Shown here piece by piece: positions 8,765 through 17,876 of a stretch of 64,000 nt of DNA. Below the pieces are notes generated by a model. It ran no database searches. It was given only the letters and a program-made list of their open reading frames with translations, and was not told where the DNA came from. A program made the position numbers and the translations under genes. How positions within the stretch are numbered: the first letter of the stretch is position 1; every line of letters begins with the position of its first letter. The stretch lies in contig NZ_JAJBZG010000005.1 of assembly GCF_020552705.1 (NCBI RefSeq), forward strand, positions 248,001 to 312,000, given 5' to 3'. Source of the stretch: Christiangramia sediminis. GTDB lineage: Bacteria; Bacteroidota; Bacteroidia; Flavobacteriales; Flavobacteriaceae.

Positions 8765-10513
8765 ATGTACAGAAGTCATACCTGCGGGGAACTTAACGCG
8801 AAACATATAGGTAATAAAGTAACTCTCTCCGGATGGGTTCAAAAAGTGAGAAACAAAGGTTTTATGATCTGGGTAGATCTGCGCGATCGCTATGGATTAA
8901 CTCAGCTTATCTTTGATGAGGAACGTTCTTCAAAAGAATTAATGGATAAAGCTGGAAGTCTTGCAAGAGAATTTGTAATTCAGGTTGAAGGTAGCGTAAT
9001 AGAAAGAGAATCTAAAAATCCAAATATCGCTACCGGTGAAATTGAAGTTCTAGTAGAGAGTTTCAAAATTCTGAATTCTTCAAAAACTCCACCTTTCACT
9101 ATTGAAGATGAGACTGATGGCGGGGAAGATCTTAGAATGAAATATCGCTACCTTGATATTCGCCGGAATCCGGTAAAAAATAAATTGATGTTTCGGCACC
9201 AGGTGGGAATGAAGGTGAGAAATTATCTTTCCAACGAAGGCTTTATAGAAATTGAAACGCCATACTTGATCAAATCTACTCCTGAAGGTGCCCGTGACTT
9301 TGTGGTGCCAAGCAGAATGAATGAAGGTCAGTTCTACGCTCTTCCACAATCTCCCCAAACTTTCAAGCAATTGTTAATGGTTGGTGGAATGGATAAATAT
9401 TTCCAGATCGTTAAGTGTTTCAGGGACGAAGACCTGAGAGCCGATCGTCAGCCAGAATTCACCCAGATAGACTGTGAAATGGCTTTTGTGGATCAGGAAG
9501 ATATTCTGAATATTTTTGAAGGCCTTACCAGACACTTATTAAAAGAGATCAAAGGAGTTGAAATAGCAGAATTCCCGAGAATGACCTATGCAGAGGCCAT
9601 GAAAAAGTATGGGAATGACAAGCCGGATATCAGGTTCGGGATGGAATTCGCTGAACTGAACGATCTCGCGAAGAATAAAGGTTTTAATGTTTTCGATCAG
9701 CAGGAATTGGTGGTTGGAATATCGGTTCCAGGAGCTGCTAATTACACCAGAAAAGAGATCGACAATCTAATTTCCTGGGTCAAGAGGCCTCAGGTTGGCG
9801 CAAACGGACTGGTTTGGGCAAAATACAATGAAGACGGAACTTTAAAATCTTCTGTAGATAAATTCTATTCCCAGGAAGATCTTAAAACCTGGGCTGATGC
9901 CACCGGTGCTAAACCAGGAGATCTTATTTTAGTGATGGCCGGGGATTCAGACAAAACCAGAACTCAACTTAGTGCGCTAAGAATGCATTTAGGTAATGAG
10001 CTTGGGTTAAGAAAAGCTGATGAATTCGCCCCATTATGGGTGGTTGATTTCCCTTTATTAGAATGGGATGAAGAGACTGAAAGATTCCACGCCATGCATC
10101 ACCCTTTTACTTCTCCCAAGAAAGAAGATTTTGCACTTCTTGCTACTGAGCCAGGGAATGTAAGGGCGAATGCTTATGACCTTGTTTTGAATGGTAATGA
10201 AATAGGTGGCGGATCTATAAGAATTCACGATAAGGAAACGCAAAGCCAGATGTTCAAATATCTTGGATTTACTCCGGAGGAAGCTAAAGAACAATTTGGA
10301 TTCTTAATGGATGCATTTCAATACGGAGCTCCCCCACACGGCGGTATCGCCTTTGGATTTGACAGACTCGTGGCAATTTTGGGAGGTCAGGAAAGTATCA
10401 GGGATTTTATAGCCTTTCCGAAAAATAACGCCGGCAGGGATGTAATGATAGATGCTCCTGCAAAACTTGATGAACAACAACTGAACGAATTACATCTTCG
10501 TTTGAAATTGTAA
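8765..10513 (+). CDS. aspS: Aspartate--tRNA ligase
   Basis: Class II aminoacyl-tRNA synthetase that charges tRNA-Asp. From the ATG at 8765 ([11 protein letters not shown]) it is 582 residues, normal for the bacterial enzyme. It has an N-terminal anticodon-binding OB fold, the class II motif 2 region [18 protein letters not shown], the bacterial GAD insertion, and motif 3 [16 protein letters not shown] near the C-terminus. A longer frame from GTG 8738 is rejected because that codon lies in the promoter. An intrinsic terminator follows immediately. AspRS versus AspRS/AsnRS (non-discriminating) cannot be decided here. Confidence 0.96.
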   Translation: MYRSHTCGELNAKHIGNKVTLSGWVQKVRNKGFMIWVDLRDRYGLTQLIFDEERSSKELMDKAGSLAREFVIQVEGSVIERESKNPNIATGEIEVLVESFKILNSSKTPPFTIEDETDGGEDLRMKYRYLDIRRNPVKNKLMFRHQVGMKVRNYLSNEGFIEIETPYLIKSTPEGARDFVVPSRMNEGQFYALPQSPQTFKQLLMVGGMDKYFQIVKCFRDEDLRADRQPEFTQIDCEMAFVDQEDILNIFEGLTRHLLKEIKGVEIAEFPRMTYAEAMKKYGNDKPDIRFGMEFAELNDLAKNKGFNVFDQQELVVGISVPGAANYTRKEIDNLISWVKRPQVGANGLVWAKYNEDGTLKSSVDKFYSQEDLKTWADATGAKPGDLILVMAGDSDKTRTQLSALRMHLGNELGLRKADEFAPLWVVDFPLLEWDEETERFHAMHHPFTSPKKEDFALLATEPGNVRANAYDLVLNGNEIGGGSIRIHDKETQSQMFKYLGFTPEEAKEQFGFLMDAFQYGAPPHGGIAFGFDRLVAILGGQESIRDFIAFPKNNAGRDVMIDAPAKLDEQQLNELHLRLKL

Positions 10514-10520
10514 AAATAAC

Positions 10521-10544
10521 ATCCCGCATATTGCGGGATTTTTT
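10521..10544 (+). terminator. Intrinsic terminator after aspS
   Basis: ATCCCGCA pairs with TGCGGGAT across a 3-nt loop, followed by a T run. It lies between aspS and the CLC gene and contains the TTG that opens the longest CLC frame. Confidence 0.9.
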
Positions 10545-10569
10545 ATATTCACAAGCTAATTATCAGAGA

Positions 10570-12360
10570 GTGGCGAAATTCAGAAATTCTTTTTTACATA
10601 GATTTTTGAACTGGAAATCCAGAAACCTTTCCCATCGCCAGTTTTTGATGTTTTTAAGTGCGATAATTGGTTTTATAGCAGGAATTTTTGCGGTGATCAT
10701 CAAGAACCTTACGCATTTGATCCAGTCTTTATTAGAAGGAGAATTTATTGTAAAATATCACGATGCTTTCTATTTTATATTTCCCGTAATAGGTTTACTC
10801 TTAGTTTACCTCATCATTAAATTCATTTTTAAAAGAAATGTAGGACACGGCATCCCTACCACATTATATGCCATATCAAGGCAAAAAGGGATCATGAAAC
10901 GCTTCCAGATGTACGCATCTTTGATCACGGCACCCATTACGGTGGGTTTTGGTGGTTCTGTAGGATTAGAGGGACCCACCGTTGCTACAGGGGCTTCATT
11001 AGGTTCAAATATTTCCCGCATCTTTTTAATGAATCAGGCTTCAAGAACTTTACTTATTGGCTGTGCAGCAGCAGGTGCGATGTCTTCAATTTTTAAAGCA
11101 CCCATTGCAGCTATTATTTTCGCCATAGAAGTTTTCAGTCTGGATCTAACCCTGGCTTCACTCCTACCCTTACTAATAGCATCTGTTTCCGCGATTCTTA
11201 CCTCCTATTTCTTCTTCGGAAGTGAAATAATCCTTCCATTTAAATTAGAAGACGCATTCACTATTTCTGAAGTTCCCTATTATATCCTCTTAGGAATCCT
11301 GGCATCGGTTTGTTCTATATATTTCTCCAAGGTCTATTTTGGATCTACGAAACTTCTGGCTAAAATAACTTCGCCTTTTGTCAGGCTCATTATTGCAGGT
11401 CTGGGGCTGGGAACTCTTATTTACTTTATTCCTCCGCTCTATGGGGAAGGTTATAATGTGATAAATAATCTGCTTCAGGAAAACTATCTTCAGGCCTTAG
11501 GCACCAATTTATTCAATGCCTACCTGGAAAATATCTGGGTGGTTATTATCCTGCTAGCGGGACTTGTGATCTTCAAGATCATCGCATCTTCCCTAACCTT
11601 TAGCGCAGGAGGTGTCGGTGGAATTTTTGCCCCGGTCTTATTTATGGGTAGTGCGATGGGACATTGTTTTGCCTTAATAATTAATAATCTGGGCATTTTT
11701 AAACACCAGATCTCGGTGAGTAATTTCACGCTTGTGGGTATGGCCGGTCTCATGGCGGGGGTTTTACATGCGCCATTAACTGCCATTTTCCTTATTGCAG
11801 AACTAACCCATGGGTACGAACTTTTTATTCCGCTTATGATCACCGCGGCCATCTCATATATGATCACGAGTAAATTTCAACCACATTCTGTTTATACCAT
11901 GGAACTGGCACAACGCGGAGATTTGCTTACCCACGATAAAGATCAAACTGTGCTTACCCTAATGAATATTTCTCAGGTTGTGGAAAAGAATTTTATTCCA
12001 CTGGAGATAGATATGAATTTGGGGGATGTGATACATCAGGGTGTGGTAAAATCTTCCCGCAATATTTTTCCGGTCATCGATGAAAATCGTAAATTCATGG
12101 GGATCATCCTTCTGGACGATATTAGATCTATCATGTTCAATGAAAAATTATACGATGAAGTTAAAGTTCAGGATATCATGCAACAGGCACCTGAAATAAT
12201 AGATATTGAAAACGATCGGATGAAAACCATTATGAAGAAGTTTCAGGAAAGTAATGCCTGGAATCTCCCAGTAGTGGAAAAAGGTAATTATGTTGGATTT
12301 ATTTCAAAATCAAAACTTCTAACCGCTTACCGTAAAAAATTAATTGAAGTAACCGTTTAG
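10570..12360 (+). CDS. CLC-family chloride channel/antiporter with C-terminal CBS pair
   Basis: Integral membrane CLC protein, 596 residues from GTG 10570. The three anion-path signatures are visible: GHGIP (92-96), GSVGLEGPT with gating Glu134, and GGIFAPVLFMG. The internal proton Glu of E. coli ClC (second Glu of IEE) is Val188 here (AIEV), and the Ser of GSGIP is His. Residues about 455-590 form two CBS domains, likely cytoplasmic regulators. The longer frame starts at a TTG inside the aspS terminator and is rejected. Whether it is a channel or an exchanger is open. Confidence 0.9.
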   Translation: MAKFRNSFLHRFLNWKSRNLSHRQFLMFLSAIIGFIAGIFAVIIKNLTHLIQSLLEGEFIVKYHDAFYFIFPVIGLLLVYLIIKFIFKRNVGHGIPTTLYAISRQKGIMKRFQMYASLITAPITVGFGGSVGLEGPTVATGASLGSNISRIFLMNQASRTLLIGCAAAGAMSSIFKAPIAAIIFAIEVFSLDLTLASLLPLLIASVSAILTSYFFFGSEIILPFKLEDAFTISEVPYYILLGILASVCSIYFSKVYFGSTKLLAKITSPFVRLIIAGLGLGTLIYFIPPLYGEGYNVINNLLQENYLQALGTNLFNAYLENIWVVIILLAGLVIFKIIASSLTFSAGGVGGIFAPVLFMGSAMGHCFALIINNLGIFKHQISVSNFTLVGMAGLMAGVLHAPLTAIFLIAELTHGYELFIPLMITAAISYMITSKFQPHSVYTMELAQRGDLLTHDKDQTVLTLMNISQVVEKNFIPLEIDMNLGDVIHQGVVKSSRNIFPVIDENRKFMGIILLDDIRSIMFNEKLYDEVKVQDIMQQAPEIIDIENDRMKTIMKKFQESNAWNLPVVEKGNYVGFISKSKLLTAYRKKLIEVTV

Positions 12361-12393
12361 TCTAAACGAAAACTTATTATAAAAACCAGTGAG

Positions 12394-12633
12394 ATGAAAT
12401 TATTCATGAAAATACTCGGAATTGCAATTTTAATAGCCATTGCCGTGGGGTTCTATTTTAGATTAACCGACAGAGTTTTGACCGGCGACAGGATCATTGG
12501 AATTTCTGTTCTGGCAAGTGCTTTTATACTGATGCCTATCTTCTTAGTTATACGCTGGAGAGGTAAAAAATTAAAGGATTACACTCTCTCTGAGGAGAAT
12601 ATGAAAAAAATGAGAAACAAAGGAATAGACTAG
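12394..12633 (+). CDS. Small two-helix membrane protein, unknown function
   Basis: A 79-residue protein with two hydrophobic segments (about residues 4-22 and 34-54) and a basic, hydrophilic tail ending near MRNKGID. It lies 33 bp after the CLC gene in the same direction and is probably co-transcribed, so it may be membrane-associated with or simply adjacent to the channel. I recognise no family and no catalytic motif. Confidence 0.65.
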   Translation: MKLFMKILGIAILIAIAVGFYFRLTDRVLTGDRIIGISVLASAFILMPIFLVIRWRGKKLKDYTLSEENMKKMRNKGID

Positions 12634-12693
12634 ATTTCCACAAAAAAATCATAAAAAATTCTGATTTTCAGCTTAATATAAAATTTTATCTAT

Positions 12694-12701
12694 TATGTTT
12701 G
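12694..12701 (+). promoter_or_regulatory. Cold-shock gene promoter, -7 box TATGTTTG
   Basis: Exact TAnnTTTG match, 22 bp before the ATG of the cold-shock gene, in an A/T-rich leader. No convincing TTG -33 box. Confidence 0.55.
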
Positions 12702-12723
12702 TTCTTTATTAATTATTATTTTT

Positions 12724-12918
12724 ATGCAAGGCACAGTAAAATTTTTCAATGAATCTAAAGGTTATGGATTCATTACCAACGACGACACCAAAAGAGACAT
12801 TTTCGTACACATCACTGGTTTAAACGGTGAAACTCTCCAGGAAGGAGATAGAGTGGAGTACGAAGAAACAGAAGGAAAAAAAGGAGTAAACGCTACTGAA
12901 GTACGCGTGATCGAATAA
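12724..12918 (+). CDS. Cold-shock domain protein (CspA family)
   Basis: A 64-residue single cold-shock domain that binds single-stranded nucleic acids and acts as an RNA chaperone. RNP1 (KGYGFI) and RNP2 (IFVHI) are intact and the start MQGTVKFFNESKG is typical. It has its own promoter and a terminator immediately downstream, so it is monocistronic. The leader is short, unlike the long structured leader of E. coli cspA, so the cold-induced leader mechanism is not evident. Confidence 0.95.
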   Translation: MQGTVKFFNESKGYGFITNDDTKRDIFVHITGLNGETLQEGDRVEYEETEGKKGVNATEVRVIE

Positions 12919-12941
12919 ACCTTTTTTTGTGAGTACAAAGT

Positions 12942-12968
12942 AAAAAGCCGCTTTTTAGCGGCTTTTCT
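12942..12968 (+). terminator. Bidirectional intrinsic terminator
   Basis: AAAAGCCGC (12943-12951) pairs with GCGGCTTTT (12958-12966) across a 6-nt loop. Flanking A and T runs let it serve both the cold-shock gene and the convergent threonine dehydrogenase gene. Confidence 0.9.
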
Positions 12969-12973
12969 TATTT

Positions 12974-13933
12974 CTAATTCTGTGTCTTTAAAGTTGCACT
13001 AACTCCTTTAAGCATGGTCGTGGTGAGCTTTTCCAGGTCGAACTCATGCTTCCATCCCCAGTCTTCCCTGGCGGTGGAATCATCTATACTGGAAGGCCAG
13101 GATTCAGCAATACTTTGTCTAAAATCCGGGTCGTAAGAGATTTCAAAATTTTTAATATGTTTTTTTATCTCGCTGGCTAAAACTTCAGGAGTGAAACTCA
13201 TTGCCGCAAGATTGTAAGAAGACCTTACTTTAATCTTTTCAGCCGGAGCTTCCATAATTTCAACGGTAGCCTTAATGGCATCATCCATATACATCATTGG
13301 CAGTCCTGCATCTTCAGCAAGAAAACTTGTATATGCTGAATTTTTTAGAGCTTCATGAAATATTTCAATAGCATAATCTGTAGTTCCTCCGCCGGGCAGG
13401 GTCTTATAACTAATGATCCCAGGATACCTTAAACTTCTAACATCCACCCCGAATTTACGATGAAAATATTCACACCATCTCTCCCCGGTTTGTTTACTTA
13501 TACCGTAAACCGTGGTAGGTTCCATAACGGTAGTTTGAGGAGTATTGTCTTTAGGAGTAGTAGGCCCAAAAACCGCTATACTGGAAGGCCAGAATATCTT
13601 ATCTATAATTCCTTCTTTCGCGATATTTAGAATATGAAACAGAGAATCCATATTTAGATCCCAGGCTTTCATAGGAGCTTTTTCAGCAGTGGCACTAAGC
13701 ATAGCCGCCATCAGGTAAACTTCCTTTACTTCGTAATCATGAATTACCTTTCTTATATGAGCATCATCGGTAGCATTCAAAATTTCAAAGGGACCAGACT
13801 CCATCAATTCTTCCGCACCTTCCCTAATATCACTGGCGATCACCTGATCATTCCCATGAATCTCTCTCAATTTTAATGTAAGTTCAGTACCAATTTGTCC
13901 GCAGGCACCAATAATCAAAATCCTTCCGGCCAT
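12974..13933 (-). CDS. tdh: L-threonine 3-dehydrogenase, short-chain (SDR/epimerase-like) type
   Basis: NAD-dependent oxidation of L-threonine to 2-amino-3-ketobutyrate. The 319-residue protein is an extended SDR: nucleotide motif GACGQIG (9-15) and catalytic pair Y143-xxx-K147 (YGISK), with the segments KAWDLNMDSLFHIL and FWPSSIAVFGPTTPK that I recognise from the flavobacterial SDR-type threonine dehydrogenases, distinct from zinc-dependent Tdh. No 2-amino-3-ketobutyrate ligase (kbl) lies in the window. A -7 box TATATTTG precedes it. A general NAD-epimerase is the alternative. Confidence 0.82.
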   Translation of the reverse strand: MAGRILIIGACGQIGTELTLKLREIHGNDQVIASDIREGAEELMESGPFEILNATDDAHIRKVIHDYEVKEVYLMAAMLSATAEKAPMKAWDLNMDSLFHILNIAKEGIIDKIFWPSSIAVFGPTTPKDNTPQTTVMEPTTVYGISKQTGERWCEYFHRKFGVDVRSLRYPGIISYKTLPGGGTTDYAIEIFHEALKNSAYTSFLAEDAGLPMMYMDDAIKATVEIMEAPAEKIKVRSSYNLAAMSFTPEVLASEIKKHIKNFEISYDPDFRQSIAESWPSSIDDSTAREDWGWKHEFDLEKLTTTMLKGVSATLKTQN

Positions 13934-13948
13934 AAATTAAATTTTTTG

Positions 13949-13956
13949 CAAATATA
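13949..13956 (-). promoter_or_regulatory. tdh promoter, -7 box TATATTTG
   Basis: Exact TAnnTTTG match on the minus strand 16 bp upstream of the tdh ATG. Confidence 0.55.
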
Positions 13957-14059
13957 TTTATTTCTACAGAGGAATTCGTAATCTTAGTATTTTCTTGACG
14001 TTCTTCTTTAACAATTCTTCAATACTATTTAATTCTGAAGTATATCAGCAAATAATGAA

Positions 14060-14067
14060 TAACTTTG
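14060..14067 (+). promoter_or_regulatory. Promoter, -7 box TAACTTTG
   Basis: Exact TAnnTTTG match 22 bp upstream of the lipoprotein ATG at 14089. -33 box unclear. Confidence 0.5.
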
Positions 14068-14088
14068 TAATACTTTGAATTCCATTTT

Positions 14089-14655
14089 ATGAAAAAACTG
14101 ATCTGTTTCAGCTTGATTCTGGCTATAATTTCGTGTAAAACGGAAAAAGATGGGGAAAACTCCATTCAAAATGCCTTGGATACCACGGCTTTTCAGAAAG
14201 AATTGAAAATTGAAAAAGTTGAGTTTTCACTAGAACCTGAAGCCCGAAAATTTGCGCTTAACTGGGTAGAATATATTACCGCGCAAAATGAAATAAAAAG
14301 ACTGGAGAATTCAACTATTAATCAGGTAATGATTAATGCTCCCGCCATTGCCCAGATCATGGAGTCTCTCAAAAATTCTGTTCCCGATAGTTTGAAATCG
14401 GTTGCGGTGGAATCAAGGCTAAATGTGGTAAATACCAAAGCGCAACTGCTAAAACAATATTCCGGGAAGCAGGAGCCAGATGCAGAAGATATCGCACAGA
14501 CCACCAAAGAATTACATCAGGAATTTACCAATCTCAAACTCCAGATGAACGAGATTTTCTTAAAATCCCTGGAGGACTTTGAGAAGGAACTTGATGAATT
14601 TGAAAAAATGGAAAGAGAACAGGATTCAATTCCTGAAAAAACTAACGAATCATAA
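14089..14655 (+). CDS. Predicted lipoprotein, helical, unknown function
   Basis: A 188-residue protein with a lipoprotein signal (MKKLICFSLILAIIS-C). The rest is mostly charged and helix-prone, with a Glu/Lys-rich C-terminus (about 150-188) that could form a coiled coil. No family recognised. The NTF2-like gene starts 20 bp downstream in the same direction, so the two are probably one transcript. Confidence 0.7.
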   Translation: MKKLICFSLILAIISCKTEKDGENSIQNALDTTAFQKELKIEKVEFSLEPEARKFALNWVEYITAQNEIKRLENSTINQVMINAPAIAQIMESLKNSVPDSLKSVAVESRLNVVNTKAQLLKQYSGKQEPDAEDIAQTTKELHQEFTNLKLQMNEIFLKSLEDFEKELDEFEKMEREQDSIPEKTNES

Positions 14656-14675
14656 TTTTTAGAAATATCTGATCA

Positions 14676-15206
14676 ATGAAAAAATCTATACTCATATCTC
14701 TAGTTCTCGTCAGCTTCTTTTTCGCAAATGGGCTAAATGCACAGGTTAAAAACACTGAGGAAAATATTAAAGCTGCAAAAAGACAGATTAATAAGACCAT
14801 TGGCGAATGGCATAAGGCTGCTGCATCGGCTAATTTTGAAGATTATTTCAACCAGATGACCGAAGATGCTGTTTTTATTGGAACTGATGCCACTGAAAAC
14901 TGGACCTTACCCAAATTTAAAAAATTCTCAAAGCCTTATTTTGAAGCCGGAAAAGCATGGAGTTTTTCTACGCTGGAAAGAAATTTATATGTCCATGAGA
15001 ATACCCGGGTAGCATGGTTTGATGAGCTTTTAGATACTCATATGGGAATTTGTCGAGGTTCCGGGGTACTTATGAAAGAGAATGGCACCTGGAAAATTCA
15101 TCACTATGTGCTTTCCATTACAATTCCAAATGAAAATGTGGATGAGATCACCGAATTAAAAAAGAAGTTTGATGAAAAACTGATCTCAAAAATAAAGAAG
15201 AACTAG
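14676..15206 (+). CDS. Exported NTF2-like (SnoaL_3/DUF4440-type) protein
   Basis: A 176-residue protein with signal peptide (1-22, ...GLNA-Q) and one NTF2/SnoaL-like alpha+beta cone domain: the helix INKTIGEWHKAAASANFEDYF, then the DAVFIGTDATENW strand and the NGTWKIHHYVLS strand characteristic of this fold. Members are often small enzymes or ligand-binding proteins; no specific active site can be assigned. It is placed in the periplasm by its signal. It follows the lipoprotein gene at 14089. Confidence 0.8.
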   Translation: MKKSILISLVLVSFFFANGLNAQVKNTEENIKAAKRQINKTIGEWHKAAASANFEDYFNQMTEDAVFIGTDATENWTLPKFKKFSKPYFEAGKAWSFSTLERNLYVHENTRVAWFDELLDTHMGICRGSGVLMKENGTWKIHHYVLSITIPNENVDEITELKKKFDEKLISKIKKN

Positions 15207-15315
15207 GCTCTAAAATTGTAGGCTTCTCTAAAAATCATTCTTTAGGGAAACTGAAAGATTCTTTCTTAGTTTTTGAATCGCAACAACTTAACATTAAAGA
15301 TCTGCTCATAAATCC

Positions 15316-15345
15316 TTTGATTTTTTGGCAGATTTTTTACTTTAG
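15316..15345 (+). promoter_or_regulatory. Possible promoter of the M13 peptidase gene
   Basis: TTTG (15316-15319), an 18-bp spacer, then TACTTTAG (15338-15345), one mismatch from TAnnTTTG, 30 bp before the ATG. Confidence 0.4.
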
Positions 15346-15375
15346 CCGGCATATTTATATTTATCAATTAAAACA

Positions 15376-17448
15376 ATGAAAAAAATAAACAGATTTCTTC
15401 TTTTGTCAATAGTAGGAGCCGGACTTTTAACGGCCTGTGATGACGAAGATAAAAAAGTTGAAGAAAAAGATGATCAGGTCCATGGTATTAATCTTGCCTA
15501 TATGGATACCACAACTACTCCCAAAGAGGACTTTTTCCGTTATGTGAATGGAACCTGGCTGGATAGCACAGAAATTCCAGACGACCGTACCCGTTGGGGA
15601 AGTTTTGACGAATTACGTCAAAGAACCGATGAAGATGCGCTGGCACTTTTAGAGAAGACCGCTAACAGTGATAGCCTGGACGGGTCTACAGACCAGGGCA
15701 AAGCTGTTTTCCTTTACAAGAGCATCATGGATACGGTAAGTAGAAATGAGCAGGGTGTGGAGCCGGTTAAGCCGTATTTGGCAAAAATAGACGCTATTCA
15801 GTCTAAGGAAGATCTTCAGGACTTCCTGGTAGAAATGAGTGAATATGGTAGCGCCGGATTCTTTTCATTTGGCGTGGGTGCCGATAGCAAGAATTCCGAT
15901 ATGAATGCTGCTTATCTTAATCCATCTGGTTTAGGTCTTCCGGAAAGAGATTATTACCTCACCCAGGATTCAGATTCTAAAGATAAGAGAGAAAAGTATA
16001 AAGCCTATATCGCAGACATGCTTCAGTATATAGATTATTCTGAAGAAGAAGCTTCAAAAGCTGCTGAAACTATTCTGGCTTTTGAAACTAAACTAGCCGA
16101 ACCTCGTTTGGATAAAGTAGAACGTCGTGATGCTAGAAAAACTTATAACCCAATGACCATTGCCGAACTTCAAAAAACGACTCCGGCAATGCAGTGGAAA
16201 GAATATTTTGATGGAATTGGAGCTAAAGAGCTTGATACCATTATCGTTTCTCAGCCAGGTTATATGAAAGCGCTACAGGGAATTTTTGCTGAAAACTCAG
16301 TAGAAGACTGGAAGACTTATTTAAAATGGGATCTTTTTAATAGTGCTGCATCTTCATTAACTACAGATCTGGAGCGTGAATCATGGGAATTCTATAGCAA
16401 AACTCTTGGTGGAGCTAAAGAACAGAGACCTAGAGATGAAAGAGCACTTGGAAGCATAAATGGGGTTCTTGGTGAAGCTCTTGGTAAATTGTATGTAGAA
16501 GAGCACTTCCCGGCGGAAGCGAAGGAGAAAGCTCAGGAGATGGTTGCAAATATTCTGAAAGCTTATGAGAATAGAATTAACAATCTAAGCTGGATGAGTG
16601 AAGACACTAAAAAGAAAGCACTGGAAAAACTGAGTACTTTCAATGTTAAGATTGGATATCCGGATGAGTGGAAAGACTACAGCGATCTTGAGATCGTAAG
16701 CCCTGCTGATGGAGGTTCTTATTTCCAGAATATGCTGAACGCCCAAAAATGGAGAGTAGCCGAAAATATGGCAGATCTCGGAGAACCCGTAGATAAAACA
16801 GAATGGTTCATGTCTCCTCAAACCGTAAATGCATATTACAATCCTCGCTATAATGAGATCGTATTCCCGGCGGCTATTCTACAACCTCCATTTTATGATT
16901 ACAAAGCCGATGCCGCTGTAAATTATGGTGGAATTGGAGCTGTGATCGGGCATGAGATCTCTCACGGATTTGATGATAGCGGTGCTCGTTTTGATGCTGA
17001 AGGAAACCTCAACAACTGGTGGACAGAGAAAGATCTTGAGCAGTTTGAAGAGCTTGGGAACGATCTTGCTGAACAATACAGCGCTATTGAAGTTATGGAC
17101 AGTGTGTACATCAACGGAAAATTCACTCTTGGAGAGAACATTGGTGACCTTGGAGGTGTAAATGCCGCATATGACGGACTTCAGATTCACCTTGAAGAAA
17201 ATGAGAATCCCGGAAAAATTGATGGATTTACTCCGGAACAACGTTTCTTCCTTTCCTGGGCTACAGTTTGGAGAACTAAAATGCGTGAGGAAGCTTTAAG
17301 AAACAGGATTAAGACAGACTCACATTCTCCTGGCATGTACAGAGCCTATGTTCCACTTCAAAATATCGATGCGTGGTATGACGCATTCGCTATTGAAGAG
17401 GGTGATGCTATGTACGTGAAACCAGAAGAAAGAGTAAGAATCTGGTAA
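15376..17448 (+). CDS. M13 family zinc metalloendopeptidase (neprilysin/PepO-like), lipoprotein
   Basis: A 690-residue secreted peptidase anchored as a lipoprotein (MKKINRFLLLS...LLTA-C21). The N-terminal M13 domain spans about 50-430 and the catalytic domain about 480-690. Zinc ligands are HEISH (526-530) and E587 in GENIGDLGG, with D591 as the usual orienting Asp. NAYYNP just upstream matches the substrate-backbone-binding NAxY motif. It ends VRIW, like the conserved M13 C-terminus. It likely degrades peptides at the outer membrane or periplasm. It is monocistronic with its own terminator. Confidence 0.94.
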   Translation: MKKINRFLLLSIVGAGLLTACDDEDKKVEEKDDQVHGINLAYMDTTTTPKEDFFRYVNGTWLDSTEIPDDRTRWGSFDELRQRTDEDALALLEKTANSDSLDGSTDQGKAVFLYKSIMDTVSRNEQGVEPVKPYLAKIDAIQSKEDLQDFLVEMSEYGSAGFFSFGVGADSKNSDMNAAYLNPSGLGLPERDYYLTQDSDSKDKREKYKAYIADMLQYIDYSEEEASKAAETILAFETKLAEPRLDKVERRDARKTYNPMTIAELQKTTPAMQWKEYFDGIGAKELDTIIVSQPGYMKALQGIFAENSVEDWKTYLKWDLFNSAASSLTTDLERESWEFYSKTLGGAKEQRPRDERALGSINGVLGEALGKLYVEEHFPAEAKEKAQEMVANILKAYENRINNLSWMSEDTKKKALEKLSTFNVKIGYPDEWKDYSDLEIVSPADGGSYFQNMLNAQKWRVAENMADLGEPVDKTEWFMSPQTVNAYYNPRYNEIVFPAAILQPPFYDYKADAAVNYGGIGAVIGHEISHGFDDSGARFDAEGNLNNWWTEKDLEQFEELGNDLAEQYSAIEVMDSVYINGKFTLGENIGDLGGVNAAYDGLQIHLEENENPGKIDGFTPEQRFFLSWATVWRTKMREEALRNRIKTDSHSPGMYRAYVPLQNIDAWYDAFAIEEGDAMYVKPEERVRIW

Positions 17449-17467
17449 GATATTATTAAAGATAATT

Positions 17468-17500
17468 GAAAAAAGGCTGGTCTTGGACCGGCCTTTTTTA
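17468..17500 (+). terminator. Intrinsic terminator after the M13 peptidase
   Basis: AAGGCTGGTC pairs with GACCGGCCTT (one G-T wobble) across loop TTG, followed by TTTTTTATTTTT. The A run on the other side may also serve yraN. Confidence 0.9.
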
Positions 17501-17503
17501 TTT

Positions 17504-17863
17504 TTAGAAATACAAAAATGCATCTTGAATATGCTCAATCTTAGTTCCCGCTTTGTTTTTAATGATCGCAATAATATCAAATCTCACATCAACATCTAAG
17601 TCCTGCTCTTCAACATAATGATTCACCGCCTTCACCAACTGCTGAATTTGTTTGGGTTTTACAAAATCCTGGGGATTCCCGAACTCGGGAGTACTTCGGG
17701 TTTTTACTTCCGCAGCAATTAAGGTATTTGCCCTTCTGGCAATAATATCTACCTCGGCTTTTTGATAGCGGTAATTCAATTCAAGGATCTCGTATTCCTT
17801 CAGCCTTAAATATTCCACAGCCAGCTTCTCCCCTTTTTTCCCAAGTTCGTTATGCTCTGCCAT
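17504..17863 (-). CDS. YraN family protein (UPF0102), predicted nuclease fold
   Basis: A 119-residue member of UPF0102. It has the helix GKKGEKLAVEYLRLKEYEIL, followed by the restriction-endonuclease-like core with Asp in AEVDIIARR and Glu/Lys in IAAEVKTR, the PD-(D/E)xK pattern of the family. Function is not established, although the fold suggests a nuclease or Holliday-junction-type role. It is convergent with the M13 gene and lies 13 bp downstream of the lipoprotein gene at 17877 on the same strand, so the two may be co-transcribed. Confidence 0.88.
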   Translation of the reverse strand: MAEHNELGKKGEKLAVEYLRLKEYEILELNYRYQKAEVDIIARRANTLIAAEVKTRSTPEFGNPQDFVKPKQIQQLVKAVNHYVEEQDLDVDVRFDIIAIIKNKAGTKIEHIQDAFLYF

Positions 17864-17876
17864 GATCTACTTTTTT

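Noticed and set aside
11520-11867. Antisense 115-codon frame
   Set aside because: Opposite strand of the CLC gene, no family match, explained by the codon bias of the sense gene.
15207-15375. Hairpin ATCTGC...GCAGAT with a T run before the M13 gene
   Set aside because: Only a 6-bp stem with a 22-base loop; too weak for a terminator call.
16879-17241. 120-codon antisense frame
   Set aside because: Opposite the M13 catalytic domain.
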